Origin: Dehalococcoidales bacterium
Lineage (GTDB): Bacteria; Chloroflexota; Dehalococcoidia; Dehalococcoidales; BS750m-G39
DNA: 55,299 nt
Assembly: GCA_023129255.1 (NCBI GenBank)
Contig: JAGMCH010000046.1
Span: 1-55,299 of the forward strand
Direction of reading: 5' to 3'
Positions within the stretch are counted from its first letter, which is position 1. The number at the start of each line of letters is the position of its first letter. Made by a program: the position numbers and the translations under genes. Shown here piece after piece: positions 37,068 to 48,825 of the stretch. The notes below the pieces were generated by a model. That model did not search any database and was not told the DNA's origin. It was given only the letters and a program-made list of their open reading frames with translations.

Positions 37068-39236
37068 TTAGGTTGAGGGTTTTGGTTTTATAGTTGCTTC
37101 GTCTCCAACCCTGGAAACACCTATCACCCCTCGAATACCATCAATTTTTGCCATGAGCCGACTTAGCTGAGCTAGGTCCTTGGTTTGCAAGGTAAAATAT
37201 TCAGCAACAGTATGGTCATCATGGTGAACTGAGCTTACCGAGGCAATGTTAATCCCCTCCTCAGCCACAATAGTGGTAATGTCACGGATGAGCCCCACCC
37301 TGTCCCAGGCTTCAACCTGAATGTTAACCGGATATAGGGAATCGGTCTGCCCCCACTCCACGGCAACGAGTCGCTCTTTCTCATCCTCATGAACCACATT
37401 GTAGCAGTCCTGGCGGTGAATAGTCACCCCCCGACTGCGGGTAACATAGCCAATAATCTTATCCCCAGGCAAAGGGCGGCAACACTGGGCTAAATGGGTG
37501 ACTAAATTCCCCACCCCCAGCACCCGGATAGCTGATTCTGGCGGCTTGGGTGGGGCTGCCTCCGCCTTTACCGGGGGTGGCTCCTCCTGGGCGGATAGCT
37601 TCACCGCAACCTGATGAGTGGAAATGCCGCCATAGCCAATGGCTGCCAGAAAATCATCCAGACTATCATATTTGAACAGCTTAGCTAGCTCCTCCCGCTC
37701 GCTGGATCTTATCCCCAGATGCCTCATCTCCTTTTCCAGAAGCTCCCGACCCCGCTCAATATTTTCTGCCCGTTCCTGCCGCTTAAACCACTGGCGTATC
37801 TTCTCCCTGGCATGAGATGTTTTGATATAGCCCAGGTGGGGGTTCAGCCAATCCCGGCTCGGTCCTTTATCCCCCTTAGCTGAGACAATCTCTACCACAT
37901 CGCCGTTATTTAGCTGATAATTGTGTGGCACCAGCTTGCCATTTACTTTAGCTCCGATGCAGCGGTGCCCCAGCTCAGTGTGAACCCGATAGGCAAAATC
38001 AAGGGGGGTAGAACCCTTGGGCAAATCCTTTATCTCCCCTTTAGGGGTGTAAACAAAAACCTGGTCAATGAATATATCTGTTTTAACCGATTCCAGAAAC
38101 TCTTCAGCCCCGCTGAGCTCCCGGTGCCAATCAATTAATTGGCGCAGCCAGGCTATCCTCTCCTCGAAGTGCATATCCTCCTTCTCACCCTCTTTATAGC
38201 GCCAGTGAGCGGCGACACCATATTCAGCAATATGATGCATATCACGGGTGCGAATCTGAACCTCCAGAGGGATTGTGCCCAGACACATTACGACAGTATG
38301 CAATGATTGATAACCATTTGGTTTGGGATTGGCAATGAAGTCGTCAAACTCCCCGGGCAAAGGGCGCCACAAACTGTGGATAACGCCTAAAACATTATAA
38401 CAATCAGGCACCGACCCGACCAATATCCGAAGGGCGAGAAGGTCATGTATATCATCAAAGTGTTTATCCTGGGCAGCGTACCTCTCCATTTTCTGGTATA
38501 TGCTGTAGATATGCTTGGGTCTGCCTGATATCTCAGCCCTTAAGCCAGCCCGCTCAAACTCCCCTTCTAACATCTTGATTACCTGGGCGATAAACTTCTC
38601 CCGTTGAGCACGGCGGGCGGCAATCAAGTTAGCCACCTGGTGATATTCTTCCGGCTCCAAGTAACGGAAGGATAAATCCTCCAGCTGCCACTTTAGCTCC
38701 CATATCCCCAGACGATGAGCTAAGGGGGCATATATCTCCAGTGTCTCCTGGGCAATGTTGCGCTGCATTTCCGGCGTTAGCGCACTTAGCGTGCGCATAT
38801 TATGCAGCCGGTCAGCCAGCTTGATAAACACCACCCGAAGGTCCTCAGCCATAGCTACCAGCATCTTCCTCAGGCTCTCTGCCTGCGATCCCCTGGTGGC
38901 CGCAGTTGGAGCATGCAGGGAGAGCTTGCCCAACTTAGTGGTGCCATCGACCAGCTTGCTTACCTCAGAGCCAAACTTGGCTTCAAGCTCGGAGACAGGT
39001 ATGCCGCAGTTCTCAGGAACATCATGGAGTAAGGCTGCCGCCAGAGCGCTGGCATCAAGCTGAAGCTCGGCTAAGGTCAAGGCAACCTGTAGCGGGTGCT
39101 CTATGTAGGCATCACCTGACTTGCGCACCTGCCCCTCATGCGCCTTGGCGGCAAATTTGTAGGCATCCTCCACCAAAGCTATTTTCTCTGGCAGTAGATA
39201 CTCTTTAGCCTTGTCTATAAGCTCGGCAAGACTCAT
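37068..39236 (-). CDS. relA: RelA/SpoT bifunctional (p)ppGpp synthetase/hydrolase
   Basis: 722 aa; HD domain (AALLHDVPEN, KLADRLHNMRTL), synthetase, TGS and ACT domains. Confidence 0.95.
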   Translation of the reverse strand: MSLAELIDKAKEYLLPEKIALVEDAYKFAAKAHEGQVRKSGDAYIEHPLQVALTLAELQLDASALAAALLHDVPENCGIPVSELEAKFGSEVSKLVDGTTKLGKLSLHAPTAATRGSQAESLRKMLVAMAEDLRVVFIKLADRLHNMRTLSALTPEMQRNIAQETLEIYAPLAHRLGIWELKWQLEDLSFRYLEPEEYHQVANLIAARRAQREKFIAQVIKMLEGEFERAGLRAEISGRPKHIYSIYQKMERYAAQDKHFDDIHDLLALRILVGSVPDCYNVLGVIHSLWRPLPGEFDDFIANPKPNGYQSLHTVVMCLGTIPLEVQIRTRDMHHIAEYGVAAHWRYKEGEKEDMHFEERIAWLRQLIDWHRELSGAEEFLESVKTDIFIDQVFVYTPKGEIKDLPKGSTPLDFAYRVHTELGHRCIGAKVNGKLVPHNYQLNNGDVVEIVSAKGDKGPSRDWLNPHLGYIKTSHAREKIRQWFKRQERAENIERGRELLEKEMRHLGIRSSEREELAKLFKYDSLDDFLAAIGYGGISTHQVAVKLSAQEEPPPVKAEAAPPKPPESAIRVLGVGNLVTHLAQCCRPLPGDKIIGYVTRSRGVTIHRQDCYNVVHEDEKERLVAVEWGQTDSLYPVNIQVEAWDRVGLIRDITTIVAEEGINIASVSSVHHDDHTVAEYFTLQTKDLAQLSRLMAKIDGIRGVIGVSRVGDEATIKPKPST

Positions 39237-39308
39237 ATTTCAAGTATAACGCAAGCGGACTGGTGGTTGCAAAAAATTAAGAGGGTTAAAGAGAGGCAAA
39301 GCCTCCAT

Positions 39309-39334
39309 AGGGCGGGAGGGCGGGAAGAAAGAGA
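39309..39334 (+). repeat. G-quadruplex-capable intergenic repeat core
   Basis: AGGGCGGGAGGGCGGGAAGAAAGAGA. Confidence 0.75.
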
Positions 39335-39402
39335 TTACTAAAATAACCTCACTTACTTTACAAACCCAGCACTAATACTGTATTCTAGCTCGGAGAGCAA
39401 CT

Positions 39403-40653
39403 ATGTTGTATCGGGCACCACGCGGAACCTCAGATATCCTGCCCCAGGAGCAAGCCTACTGGCGCTATATAGAGCAAAAGGTAGCTGAAATCGCCGAGCT
39501 CTATGGCTATGAGCGCATTGATGCCCCAGCCTTTGAGGACACCAAGCTTTTTGCCCGCAGTGTCGGCGAAGACACCGACATTGTCAAAAAGGAAATGTAT
39601 ACCTTTGAAGACAGAGGGGGAAGCCTGCTCACCCTGAGACCGGAGGGCACAGCGCCAGTATGCCGAGCCTATCTGGAACACGGTATGAAAAACCTGCCTC
39701 AGCCGGTAAAGCTGTACTATATTGCTTCCATCTTCAGATATGAAAGACCCCAGGCGGGAAGATACCGCCAGCACTATCAGTTTGGCTATGAGGCTATCGG
39801 CGATGATGACCCTGCCCTTGACGGCGAAGTCATTGATATGGCATGGCAATTCTTCTTGTCGGTAAACCTTCGCTCATTATCACTCCAGCTAAATAGCATC
39901 GGCTGCCAAAAGTGCCGCCCAAACTATGTGGCTGCCCTTAAGGGTTACTATGCCAGCCACACCCAGGAGCTATGCTCCGACTGCAAGACCAGACTGAAGA
40001 GAAACCCGCTACGCCTGCTTGATTGTAAGAAGCCCTCATGCCAGATGGTAGCCGACTCCGCCCCCAGAAGCATTGATTTCCTCTGCCCTGAATGTGCTGA
40101 CCACTTCAGCCGGCTGAAAAGATACCTCCAGCTACTCGACCTCCCCTTTGTGGTAAACCATCATTTGGTTCGGGGGTTGGGCTACTACACCAGGACGGTT
40201 TTTGAAATTCAGCCCGAGGAAGGCGGCGCCCAGAGCACCCTGGTGGGCGGGGGGCGGTATGATGACCTGATTGAGGAGCTGGGGGGTAAGCCCACCCCGG
40301 CTCTCGGCTTTGCCGCTGGCATTGAGCGAATAATACTCAATCTAAAGAAGCAGAAGGTTGCCATCCCAACACTAGCCAAGCCCCGGGTATTTATTGCCTA
40401 TCTCGGCGATGAAGCTAAGGAGGGGGCGATAAAGCTGGCGTCGGCGCTGAGAGGGGCAGGCATTGGAGTAATAGAAGCTCTGGGCGATAAAAGCCTCAAG
40501 GCTCAATTGAGGCAGGCTAATAACCTTGACGTTCGTTATGCGGTGATTATCGGCGAGCAGGAGATAAAGGCGGGCACTGTAATACTGCGGGACATGACCA
40601 GCGCCCAGCAGAAAAGTGTGCCTGTTAGCCAGCTACAAGGGTTACTGAAGTAG
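39403..40653 (+). CDS. hisS: Histidyl-tRNA synthetase
   Basis: APRGTSDILPQEQAYW; LRPEGTAPVCRAY; GLGYYTRTVFEI; GGGRYDDLIEELGG. Confidence 0.96.
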   Translation: MLYRAPRGTSDILPQEQAYWRYIEQKVAEIAELYGYERIDAPAFEDTKLFARSVGEDTDIVKKEMYTFEDRGGSLLTLRPEGTAPVCRAYLEHGMKNLPQPVKLYYIASIFRYERPQAGRYRQHYQFGYEAIGDDDPALDGEVIDMAWQFFLSVNLRSLSLQLNSIGCQKCRPNYVAALKGYYASHTQELCSDCKTRLKRNPLRLLDCKKPSCQMVADSAPRSIDFLCPECADHFSRLKRYLQLLDLPFVVNHHLVRGLGYYTRTVFEIQPEEGGAQSTLVGGGRYDDLIEELGGKPTPALGFAAGIERIILNLKKQKVAIPTLAKPRVFIAYLGDEAKEGAIKLASALRGAGIGVIEALGDKSLKAQLRQANNLDVRYAVIIGEQEIKAGTVILRDMTSAQQKSVPVSQLQGLLK

Positions 40654-40663
40654 CTTCCCCAGC

Positions 40664-40692
40664 TTCACCTCACCGCCAAATTGTGCTATAAT
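40664..40692 (+). promoter_or_regulatory. Putative gyrB promoter
   Basis: TTCACC, 17 bp, TATAAT at 40687-40692. Confidence 0.5.
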
Positions 40693-40699
40693 GATATAA

Positions 40700-40834
40700 A
40701 TGGCTGCCTTGTTATCAGTTGAAATTGTCCCTAAGTGGGTAGCCTCTTCTACAGTCGGAAGCTACTTTGGTCCCACCATCTCCACAGCAGCCTACTACGT
40801 TTTGTTTCTCTCCTCACAGCCAACAAAGAGGTGA
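40700..40834 (+). CDS. Putative 44-aa leader ORF upstream of gyrB
   Basis: ATG 8 nt after TATAAT; MAALLSVEIVPKWVASSTVGSYFGPTISTAAYYVLFLSSQPTKR*; stop overlaps gyrB ribosome-binding site. Confidence 0.4.
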   Translation: MAALLSVEIVPKWVASSTVGSYFGPTISTAAYYVLFLSSQPTKR

Positions 40835-40843
40835 ACAGCAGTT

Positions 40844-43258
40844 ATGACACAGGATAAGCCCTCAACGCCTGAATCACTAAATAACGAATACAGGGCGGAG
40901 GATATCCAGGTTCTGGAGGGGCGAGAGGCGATACGCCTCCGCCCGGGGATGTACATTGGCAGCACTGACCAGCGAGGATTACATCGTCTGGTATATGAAA
41001 TCACCTACAACAGCATTGATGAGGCTATGGCTGGCTGCTGCGACAAAGTCTGGGTCACCCTTCGCCAGGATAGCAGTGTCAAGGTAGAAGATAACGGGCG
41101 CGGCATTCCAGTGGACATTCACCCCACCACCAACATTTCTGCCTTGGAAACAGTAATGACCACACTGCATGCCGGGGCAAAATTTGGCGGGCATACATAT
41201 ATGGTATCGGGCGGGCTACACGGGGTAGGCGCCTCAGCGGTAAACGCCCTCTCCTCCTGGCTCAAGGTTGATGTCAAGCGTGACGGCAAGCTGTATCAAC
41301 AGGAATACCGGCAGGGCATCCCCTGTGGTGCGGTGGCAGTGGTTGGTGAGTCCAGCGATACCGGCACCACTATCACCTTCCTCCCTGATGAGGAGATATT
41401 CGGTAAAGCCGAATGTGAATTTAATGTCGTATGCGAGCATCTGCGGGAGCTAGCCTACTTAAACAAGGGGCTGGAAATATGCATTACGGACGAAAGGAAG
41501 GACCGGGAAAAGACCTTCTACTTTGAGGGTGGAATTACCGGCTTCGTCCGCCACCTTAATCGAAACCGTGTGGTCCGCCACCGCCGACCTATTTATATCT
41601 CCAAAATGGTGGACAGCACAGTAGTGGAGGCTGCCCTTCAATATAATGACGGTTTTTCTGAGTCCTCCTTCAGCTTTGCCAACTGTGTCAATACCGTGGA
41701 TGGAGGGACTCATCTAACCGGCTTCCGTTCGGCACTAACCCGGGTTCTCAATGACTATGCCCGTAAGAACAAGCTGCTCAAGGAGGATGAGCCCAACTTG
41801 ATAGGGGAGGATGTCAGAGAGGGTCTTACCGCCGTTATTAGCGTCAAACTGGCCGAGCCTCAGTTTGAGGGACAGACTAAAGCCAAGCTGGGCAACCCCG
41901 AGGTAAAAAGTCAGGTGGAGAGTGCCGTGGGCGAGGAACTATCCCTCTACCTTGAAGAGCACCCCGATGAAGCCAAAAGAATTATGGAAAAGTGCCTCCT
42001 TGCTGCCAAGGGCAGAGAAGCCGCCCGCAAGGCTCGGGACCTGATTGTCAAGAGGGGAAGTCTGGATACCGCCACCCTGCCCGGCAAGCTGGCTGACTGC
42101 ACGGAGAAGGAGCCCTCCCTCTGTGAATTGTATATCGTAGAGGGACCTTCAGCCGGCGGTTCAGCCAAGGAGGGAAGGAACCGTCGCTTCCAGGCTATCC
42201 TGCCCCTTAGAGGTAAAATCCTCAATGTGGAAAAGGCGCCGCCGGATAAGATGCTGGCGCACGAAGAAATCCGAGCCATCATCACCGCCCTGGGAGCCGG
42301 CATAGACGACGAATTTGACCTGTCCAAGCTCCGCTATCACCGGGTTATCCTGATGACCGACGCTGATGTCGATGGCTCTCACATCCGCACCCTGCTGCTT
42401 ACCTTCTTCTTCCGGCACATGGCCGAACTCATCAATAACGGCCACCTCTATATTGCCCAGCCCCCTCTCTACCGTGTTAGCAAAGGTAAAACTAGAGATT
42501 GGATATATTCTGAGGAAGGTCTCGGCAAATTCTTCGCCAAGAAAGCTTTCGAAAATGTGGATGTCTATTCAAAAGATGGCTCAGTTAAGTGTACTGGTGA
42601 AGAAATAGTAGAGTTTTTAGATTCTCTAAAAGAGTTGGACAACGGATTGAATTCGCTTGATAAGGAAGGTATACCCAGAGAGTTTGGGGAGTTACTTCTA
42701 ACGAAAGACAAGGAATTTCATCGCCTTGACTATTATAATCAAGAAAGTATGCTAGAGGCTATGCGCTGGTTTGAAGCAGGTGGTTTTCCAACTAGAGCAT
42801 CTTCTAATCCTATTACCGGCGAATACTGGCTAGATGTCGAATTAAAATTTGGTAATATTAAGTTTGACAGGAATTTAATTGAAAATCCAATCCTCAGAAA
42901 ATGTTTTATTGCTTATCCTAAGGTCAAACACTTTGTTGAAGGTAAATCATATAAGATTATTAAGAACAACAAGGAAATTGGTAAAGACGTTCCTTGGTAT
43001 AAAATTTTGGAATTGCTAGAAAAACACGGTGACCGTGCAGGAGTTACAATTCAGCGCTATAAAGGCCTGGGGGAGATGAGCGCCGAGCAGCTGTGGGATA
43101 CCACCATGAACCCCACCACCCGCACCCTGCTGGCAGTAAACGTAGAAGATGCCGCCAAGGCCGACCGCATATTCCACATCCTGATGGGCGATGAGGTCCC
43201 GCCCCGCAAAGCCTTCATCCAGGCTCACGCCAAGAGCGTGAGAAATTTGGATATTTAG
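40844..43258 (+). CDS. gyrB: DNA gyrase subunit B with Toprim insert
   Basis: [60 protein letters not shown]; 804 aa. Confidence 0.96.
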   Translation: MTQDKPSTPESLNNEYRAEDIQVLEGREAIRLRPGMYIGSTDQRGLHRLVYEITYNSIDEAMAGCCDKVWVTLRQDSSVKVEDNGRGIPVDIHPTTNISALETVMTTLHAGAKFGGHTYMVSGGLHGVGASAVNALSSWLKVDVKRDGKLYQQEYRQGIPCGAVAVVGESSDTGTTITFLPDEEIFGKAECEFNVVCEHLRELAYLNKGLEICITDERKDREKTFYFEGGITGFVRHLNRNRVVRHRRPIYISKMVDSTVVEAALQYNDGFSESSFSFANCVNTVDGGTHLTGFRSALTRVLNDYARKNKLLKEDEPNLIGEDVREGLTAVISVKLAEPQFEGQTKAKLGNPEVKSQVESAVGEELSLYLEEHPDEAKRIMEKCLLAAKGREAARKARDLIVKRGSLDTATLPGKLADCTEKEPSLCELYIVEGPSAGGSAKEGRNRRFQAILPLRGKILNVEKAPPDKMLAHEEIRAIITALGAGIDDEFDLSKLRYHRVILMTDADVDGSHIRTLLLTFFFRHMAELINNGHLYIAQPPLYRVSKGKTRDWIYSEEGLGKFFAKKAFENVDVYSKDGSVKCTGEEIVEFLDSLKELDNGLNSLDKEGIPREFGELLLTKDKEFHRLDYYNQESMLEAMRWFEAGGFPTRASSNPITGEYWLDVELKFGNIKFDRNLIENPILRKCFIAYPKVKHFVEGKSYKIIKNNKEIGKDVPWYKILELLEKHGDRAGVTIQRYKGLGEMSAEQLWDTTMNPTTRTLLAVNVEDAAKADRIFHILMGDEVPPRKAFIQAHAKSVRNLDI

Positions 43259-43262
43259 AAGT

Positions 43263-43868
43263 TTACTCCCTTACATACAGCTTATGCTGTTTGATATACC
43301 TCTCCACCGGCTCGGGGACAAGCTGGGCAATAGATAGACCCCGGGCCACCCGCCGCCTGATTTCTGAGGCGTTGATATCTATCCGTGGCGCATCAAGCAG
43401 GATAACCTTCCCAGATAAGCCGGGTATAGCCGCTTCCAGAGAGTCGAGGTCGGAGGTGGGAGAGTCTACCCTGGGGACAGCCACCAGGCGGCACATTTTT
43501 ACCAGCCGGGACGGCTCGTGCCACTGGGGGAGCTGATTTAGATTGTCCCAGCCCAAGATGAAGAATAGCTCATCCCCGGCGCCAAGCTGAGCTTGAAGCT
43601 CGGCGATGGTGTCAACAGTATAGGTGGGGCCGGCTCGCTCTATCTCCATGGTGGATAGTTTGAAGTAGGGTCTAGCGGCAATGGCCAGGCGCACCATCTC
43701 CACCCGGTGTTCGGCAGGCGAGATAACGTTATTGAGCTTTAGCCACGGCTGACCGGCGGGCACAAATAAAGTCTCAGTCAGATCTAGCCTGGCTCTTGCC
43801 TCCTCAGCCACCAGGAGGTGCCCCACATGAATGGGGTCGAAGGTCCCCCCCAATACCCCGATATTCAT
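43263..43868 (-). CDS. nadD: Nicotinate-nucleotide adenylyltransferase
   Basis: MNIGVLGGTFDPIHVGHLLVAEEAR; INASEIRRRVARG; start at 43868. Confidence 0.95.
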   Translation of the reverse strand: MNIGVLGGTFDPIHVGHLLVAEEARARLDLTETLFVPAGQPWLKLNNVISPAEHRVEMVRLAIAARPYFKLSTMEIERAGPTYTVDTIAELQAQLGAGDELFFILGWDNLNQLPQWHEPSRLVKMCRLVAVPRVDSPTSDLDSLEAAIPGLSGKVILLDAPRIDINASEIRRRVARGLSIAQLVPEPVERYIKQHKLYVRE

Positions 43869-43869
43869 T

Positions 43870-45330
<1,461 letters not shown>

Positions 45331-45393
45331 GGTGGTGTTTTCAGTCGGGCTGGTTTGTTTATAGATAGTTGATTCTCGGTGGGAATACCGACA

Positions 45394-46716
45394 TTAATAA
45401 CTCCGGGACTTTTGCTTAGGGTATGTTCCTTGTTGGATGTCAAAGATTTTACGTCTCAAATAAGGGTCGTCATCCATATCACTGGCTATTTTTTGACAGG
45501 CGTGGATGACAGTTGAATGGTTTCTGTTTCCCAGCTCTTGCCCAATTTGAGCTAGCGAGCAATTGGTTGTCTGTTTAATAAGATACATTGCCACCTGTCG
45601 GGCTTGGGCAGTTACCTGGTCTCTTTTCCTGCCCTTTAAGTCGGCCGGGGTTAGCTGAAAGCTATTAGCTACTGTTTCTATCATTAGTTTGGGCGTGACA
45701 GGGACGCTCTTGGCACCCTTACTGGCAATATCCTCAAGTGCCTGAGCGGCTAACTCAGGGGTAAGTAGAGCTCTGAACAGCTTGGCATAAGCGATAACTC
45801 GGTGGAGGGAACCTTCCAGTTCCCTGACGTTCTGTTTAATGCGGTGAGCGATAAACTCCAGCGCCTCCAGGGGCACATTTGCCTTTTCCTGCTCAGCCTT
45901 AGCTTGCAGGATAGCCAGGCGGGTGTCAAAATCAGGCGGTTGAATATCGGCAATTAGCCCCCACTCAAAACGGGAGCATAACCGGTCTCCCAGGTGGGGC
46001 ATGGATTTGGGTGGGCGGTCGCTGGTAATAACAATCTGGCGGTTGGTGTTATGCAGCTCATTAAAGGTGTGGAAAAAGCTTTCCTCTGTCTGCTCCTTGC
46101 CGCTGATAAAGTGGATGTCATCTATTAACAACATATCAACGCTTCTGTACTTACTGCGAAACTCATCGGTGCTTTTCTCCCGAATGGCATCTACAAACTC
46201 GTTGGTAAACTGCTCGGCGCTAACATAAAGTGCCCGGATATTGTTAGCTTGAGCCATGTGATAAATGGCATGCAACAGATGAGTCTTACCTAAACCCACT
46301 CCCCCATACATGAATAGAGGATTATAGCTATGTCCCGGATTTTCGGCTACGCTCAGAGCAGCCGCATAGGCTAAGCGGTTACTGTTGCTCACTACAAAGG
46401 AATCAAAGGTATATTTCGAATTGCAGGCGGGGTGAGCTATTTGCGAAGCCGAGGTTTCTCGTTCTGGGCTTACCTGGAAAAGGACTTTGATGTTGGGCTG
46501 GGTAAGACCGATGAGCGTTTTTTCAATCAAAGAGCGCTGGTTCTTGTCCAGGTATTCAGAGACAAAGGTATTGGGAACCCCGACAACAAACTGATTATCC
46601 TGAAAACTTAAGCCGGCAGTTTTTTCCAGCCAGGTGCGGTAGTATGGCTTGGTTACCTGGACTTGCAATTCACCTAAAGCGGCTTCCCAGATTTCTTGAG
46701 CTGACCTGGCTCCCAT
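45394..46716 (-). CDS. dnaA: Chromosomal replication initiator protein DnaA
   Basis: NPLFMYGGVGLGKTHLLHAI; LLIDDIHFISGKEQTEESFFHTFNEL; GNRNHSTVIHACQKI. Confidence 0.97.
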   Translation of the reverse strand: MGARSAQEIWEAALGELQVQVTKPYYRTWLEKTAGLSFQDNQFVVGVPNTFVSEYLDKNQRSLIEKTLIGLTQPNIKVLFQVSPERETSASQIAHPACNSKYTFDSFVVSNSNRLAYAAALSVAENPGHSYNPLFMYGGVGLGKTHLLHAIYHMAQANNIRALYVSAEQFTNEFVDAIREKSTDEFRSKYRSVDMLLIDDIHFISGKEQTEESFFHTFNELHNTNRQIVITSDRPPKSMPHLGDRLCSRFEWGLIADIQPPDFDTRLAILQAKAEQEKANVPLEALEFIAHRIKQNVRELEGSLHRVIAYAKLFRALLTPELAAQALEDIASKGAKSVPVTPKLMIETVANSFQLTPADLKGRKRDQVTAQARQVAMYLIKQTTNCSLAQIGQELGNRNHSTVIHACQKIASDMDDDPYLRRKIFDIQQGTYPKQKSRSY

Positions 46717-47041
46717 AAAATTCCTTTCCTCTTCAACTTCTAAGATTGGCCGGTTTATGTTTATAGATTAAAGAACGTTTGACTCTCGGCAGTTAAAAAG
46801 TGTATCGTTTTAAGTTAGGGGTTTGGGGGTGGAAAACTGAAGGCGTGTTATTAGAATAACATGCCCTGCTTGTTTGATGGCAAACTTTTTGATGCTGATT
46901 GTTGGGGGTTCTTAACCCCACTTTTCCCTTGCTAAGTCCATCGGACTTAATTTTTTGCCCAATATTGAGCTGATAGATATAAAACGTGAACTTGTTGGCA
47001 AAAACTTTTAATGTTAAAATTTTAGTGCCGGGAGGTTTAAA

Positions 47042-47995
47042 TTGCGATTTGTTTTCATGGGCAGTCCTGAGTTTGCCGTTCCCCCTCTTGAGCACCTTAT
47101 TCTCGGTGGGTATCAGGTGGTGGCGGTTTATACCCCGCCGGATAGACCAGCCGGTAGGGGGCGTGCCTTAGTTTCTCCTCCGGTGAAGAGGGCAGCGCTA
47201 GCTCGGGGGCTGCCGGTGGTGCAACCACCCAGTTTAAAGGAGGTGGGGGTGGTGGAGCAGCTCAGGGGCTTTAACCCCGATGCTATAGTGGTGGCTGCCT
47301 TTGGTCAAATTCTACCTCAGTCAGTTTTGGGTCTGCCACGCCTGGGGTGCATTAATATTCACCCTTCACTGCTGCCTAGATTTCGAGGTGCCTCACCGGT
47401 GGCGGCGGCTATCCTGGCTGGCGGCGAGTTTACCGGGGTTAGCATTATGTTAATGGATGAAGGTTTAGATTCCGGTCCTGTGTTAGCCAGGGCGCAGATT
47501 CCCATTTCAGCATCGGATACCACTGGCTCGCTTACCACCAAGCTGTCCTGGCTGGGGGCTGGGTTGCTGGGGGAGGTTTTGGTTGGCTGGATGAGGGGTG
47601 AGTTCACCCCCCATCCTCAGAATGAAGCCGAGGCTAGCCACTGCGGCTCAATCACCAAGGAGGAGGGTGAGATTGACTGGCATCTGCCGGCTATAGATAT
47701 ATGGCGGCGGGTTAGGGCTTTTAATCCCTGGCCAGGGTGTTACACCAGGTGGCGGGGTAAAAAACTGGATATTATCGAGGCGGTGCCTTTGACTGAGGAG
47801 AGAACCTTTAAGGTGGGGCGGGTGGTGGACCTGGCCTCGGTTCCTGAGGGGTCAAAGGCCGCTTTTGGCGTCTATACCGGGGGCGGGGTCTTGGGCATTT
47901 TGAAGGTTCAACTGGAGGGGAAGCAGGCCCTGTATGCCGCCGACTTTTTGAGAGGGCAGAGGGAGTTCATGGGGGCGGTTTTGCCGTTGCCCTGA
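47042..47995 (+). CDS. fmt: Methionyl-tRNA formyltransferase (TTG start)
   Basis: MRFVFMGSPEFAVPPLEHLI; NIHPSLLPRFRGASPVAAAILAGG. Confidence 0.95.
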   Translation: MRFVFMGSPEFAVPPLEHLILGGYQVVAVYTPPDRPAGRGRALVSPPVKRAALARGLPVVQPPSLKEVGVVEQLRGFNPDAIVVAAFGQILPQSVLGLPRLGCINIHPSLLPRFRGASPVAAAILAGGEFTGVSIMLMDEGLDSGPVLARAQIPISASDTTGSLTTKLSWLGAGLLGEVLVGWMRGEFTPHPQNEAEASHCGSITKEEGEIDWHLPAIDIWRRVRAFNPWPGCYTRWRGKKLDIIEAVPLTEERTFKVGRVVDLASVPEGSKAAFGVYTGGGVLGILKVQLEGKQALYAADFLRGQREFMGAVLPLP

Positions 47996-48047
47996 ACTGG
48001 CGCTCATGCTATAATTAATAGTTAATTTTAATCGGTGGTGAGTGCAG

Positions 48048-48740
48048 ATGCTATGGTTTTTACTTTTTTGGATACCCCCGCTAATCTTTATGATTTGGGC
48101 GCAGTCGAGGGTATCATCGGCTTATAATAAGTATTCCAAGGTACGCAATATGAGTGGACTGACCGGGGCGCAGGCAGCACAGACCCTGCTGGAACATAAT
48201 GGTCTGCGCGATGTTAAGATTGAGGGCGCTAAGGGAAAGCTGACTGACCACTATGACCCCAGGCATAAGGTGCTGCGGTTGTCATCCGGTGTAGCCAGGA
48301 CTCCTTCCGTAGCAGCGCTGGGCATTGTCGCCCATGAGATAGGACATGCTCTCCAGGATAAAGCGGGCTATGCCCCGTTGAGGATACGGAGCGCACTGGT
48401 CCCGGCAGCTAATCTGGGCAGTCGCTTCGGCTTTATCTGTGTTTTTCTCGGCCTTATTCTATTTGCCTTTAACGTTGCCTTTGGCGAAACTCTGGCATGG
48501 GTAGGGGTATGGCTGTTTGCGGCGGCGGTAGTTTTCGCCCTGGTTACACTACCGGTGGAGTATAATGCCTCAAATCGTGCCCGCCAGATGCTACAGGCAG
48601 CGGGGCTGGTCTCGACCCAAGAGTATCAGGGAGCCAGTGCCGTTCTGTCAGCGGCTGCCCTGACCTATGTGGCGGCTTTGCTCCAGGCAGTAGCTCAGCT
48701 TTTCTTCTTTTTGTTTCTGGTGCTAGGCATGCGGAGGTAG
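48048..48740 (+). CDS. YugP-family zinc metallopeptidase
   Basis: GIVAHEIGHALQDKAGY; TM helices; TLPVEYNASNRA. Confidence 0.92.
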   Translation: MLWFLLFWIPPLIFMIWAQSRVSSAYNKYSKVRNMSGLTGAQAAQTLLEHNGLRDVKIEGAKGKLTDHYDPRHKVLRLSSGVARTPSVAALGIVAHEIGHALQDKAGYAPLRIRSALVPAANLGSRFGFICVFLGLILFAFNVAFGETLAWVGVWLFAAAVVFALVTLPVEYNASNRARQMLQAAGLVSTQEYQGASAVLSAAALTYVAALLQAVAQLFFFLFLVLGMRR

Positions 48741-48825
48741 TAGCCTTACCTCCACCGAGCTGATATTTCTCTATTGCCTCACTTTAATCCAGCCTGTATA
48801 ATCGGCATAACAGTGCAAGGAGGAT

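Noticed and set aside
42490-43047. GyrB insert as an intein
   Set aside because: No Cys/Ser at the N-junction, no C-terminal His-Asn before Cys/Ser/Thr, no LAGLIDADG motif; position matches the known Gram-negative GyrB Toprim insert.
46717-47041. dnaA-fmt intergenic region as oriC
   Set aside because: Moderately AT-rich, but I could find no near-consensus DnaA box (TTATNCACA) on either strand; the obgE-dnaA gap is a better candidate.
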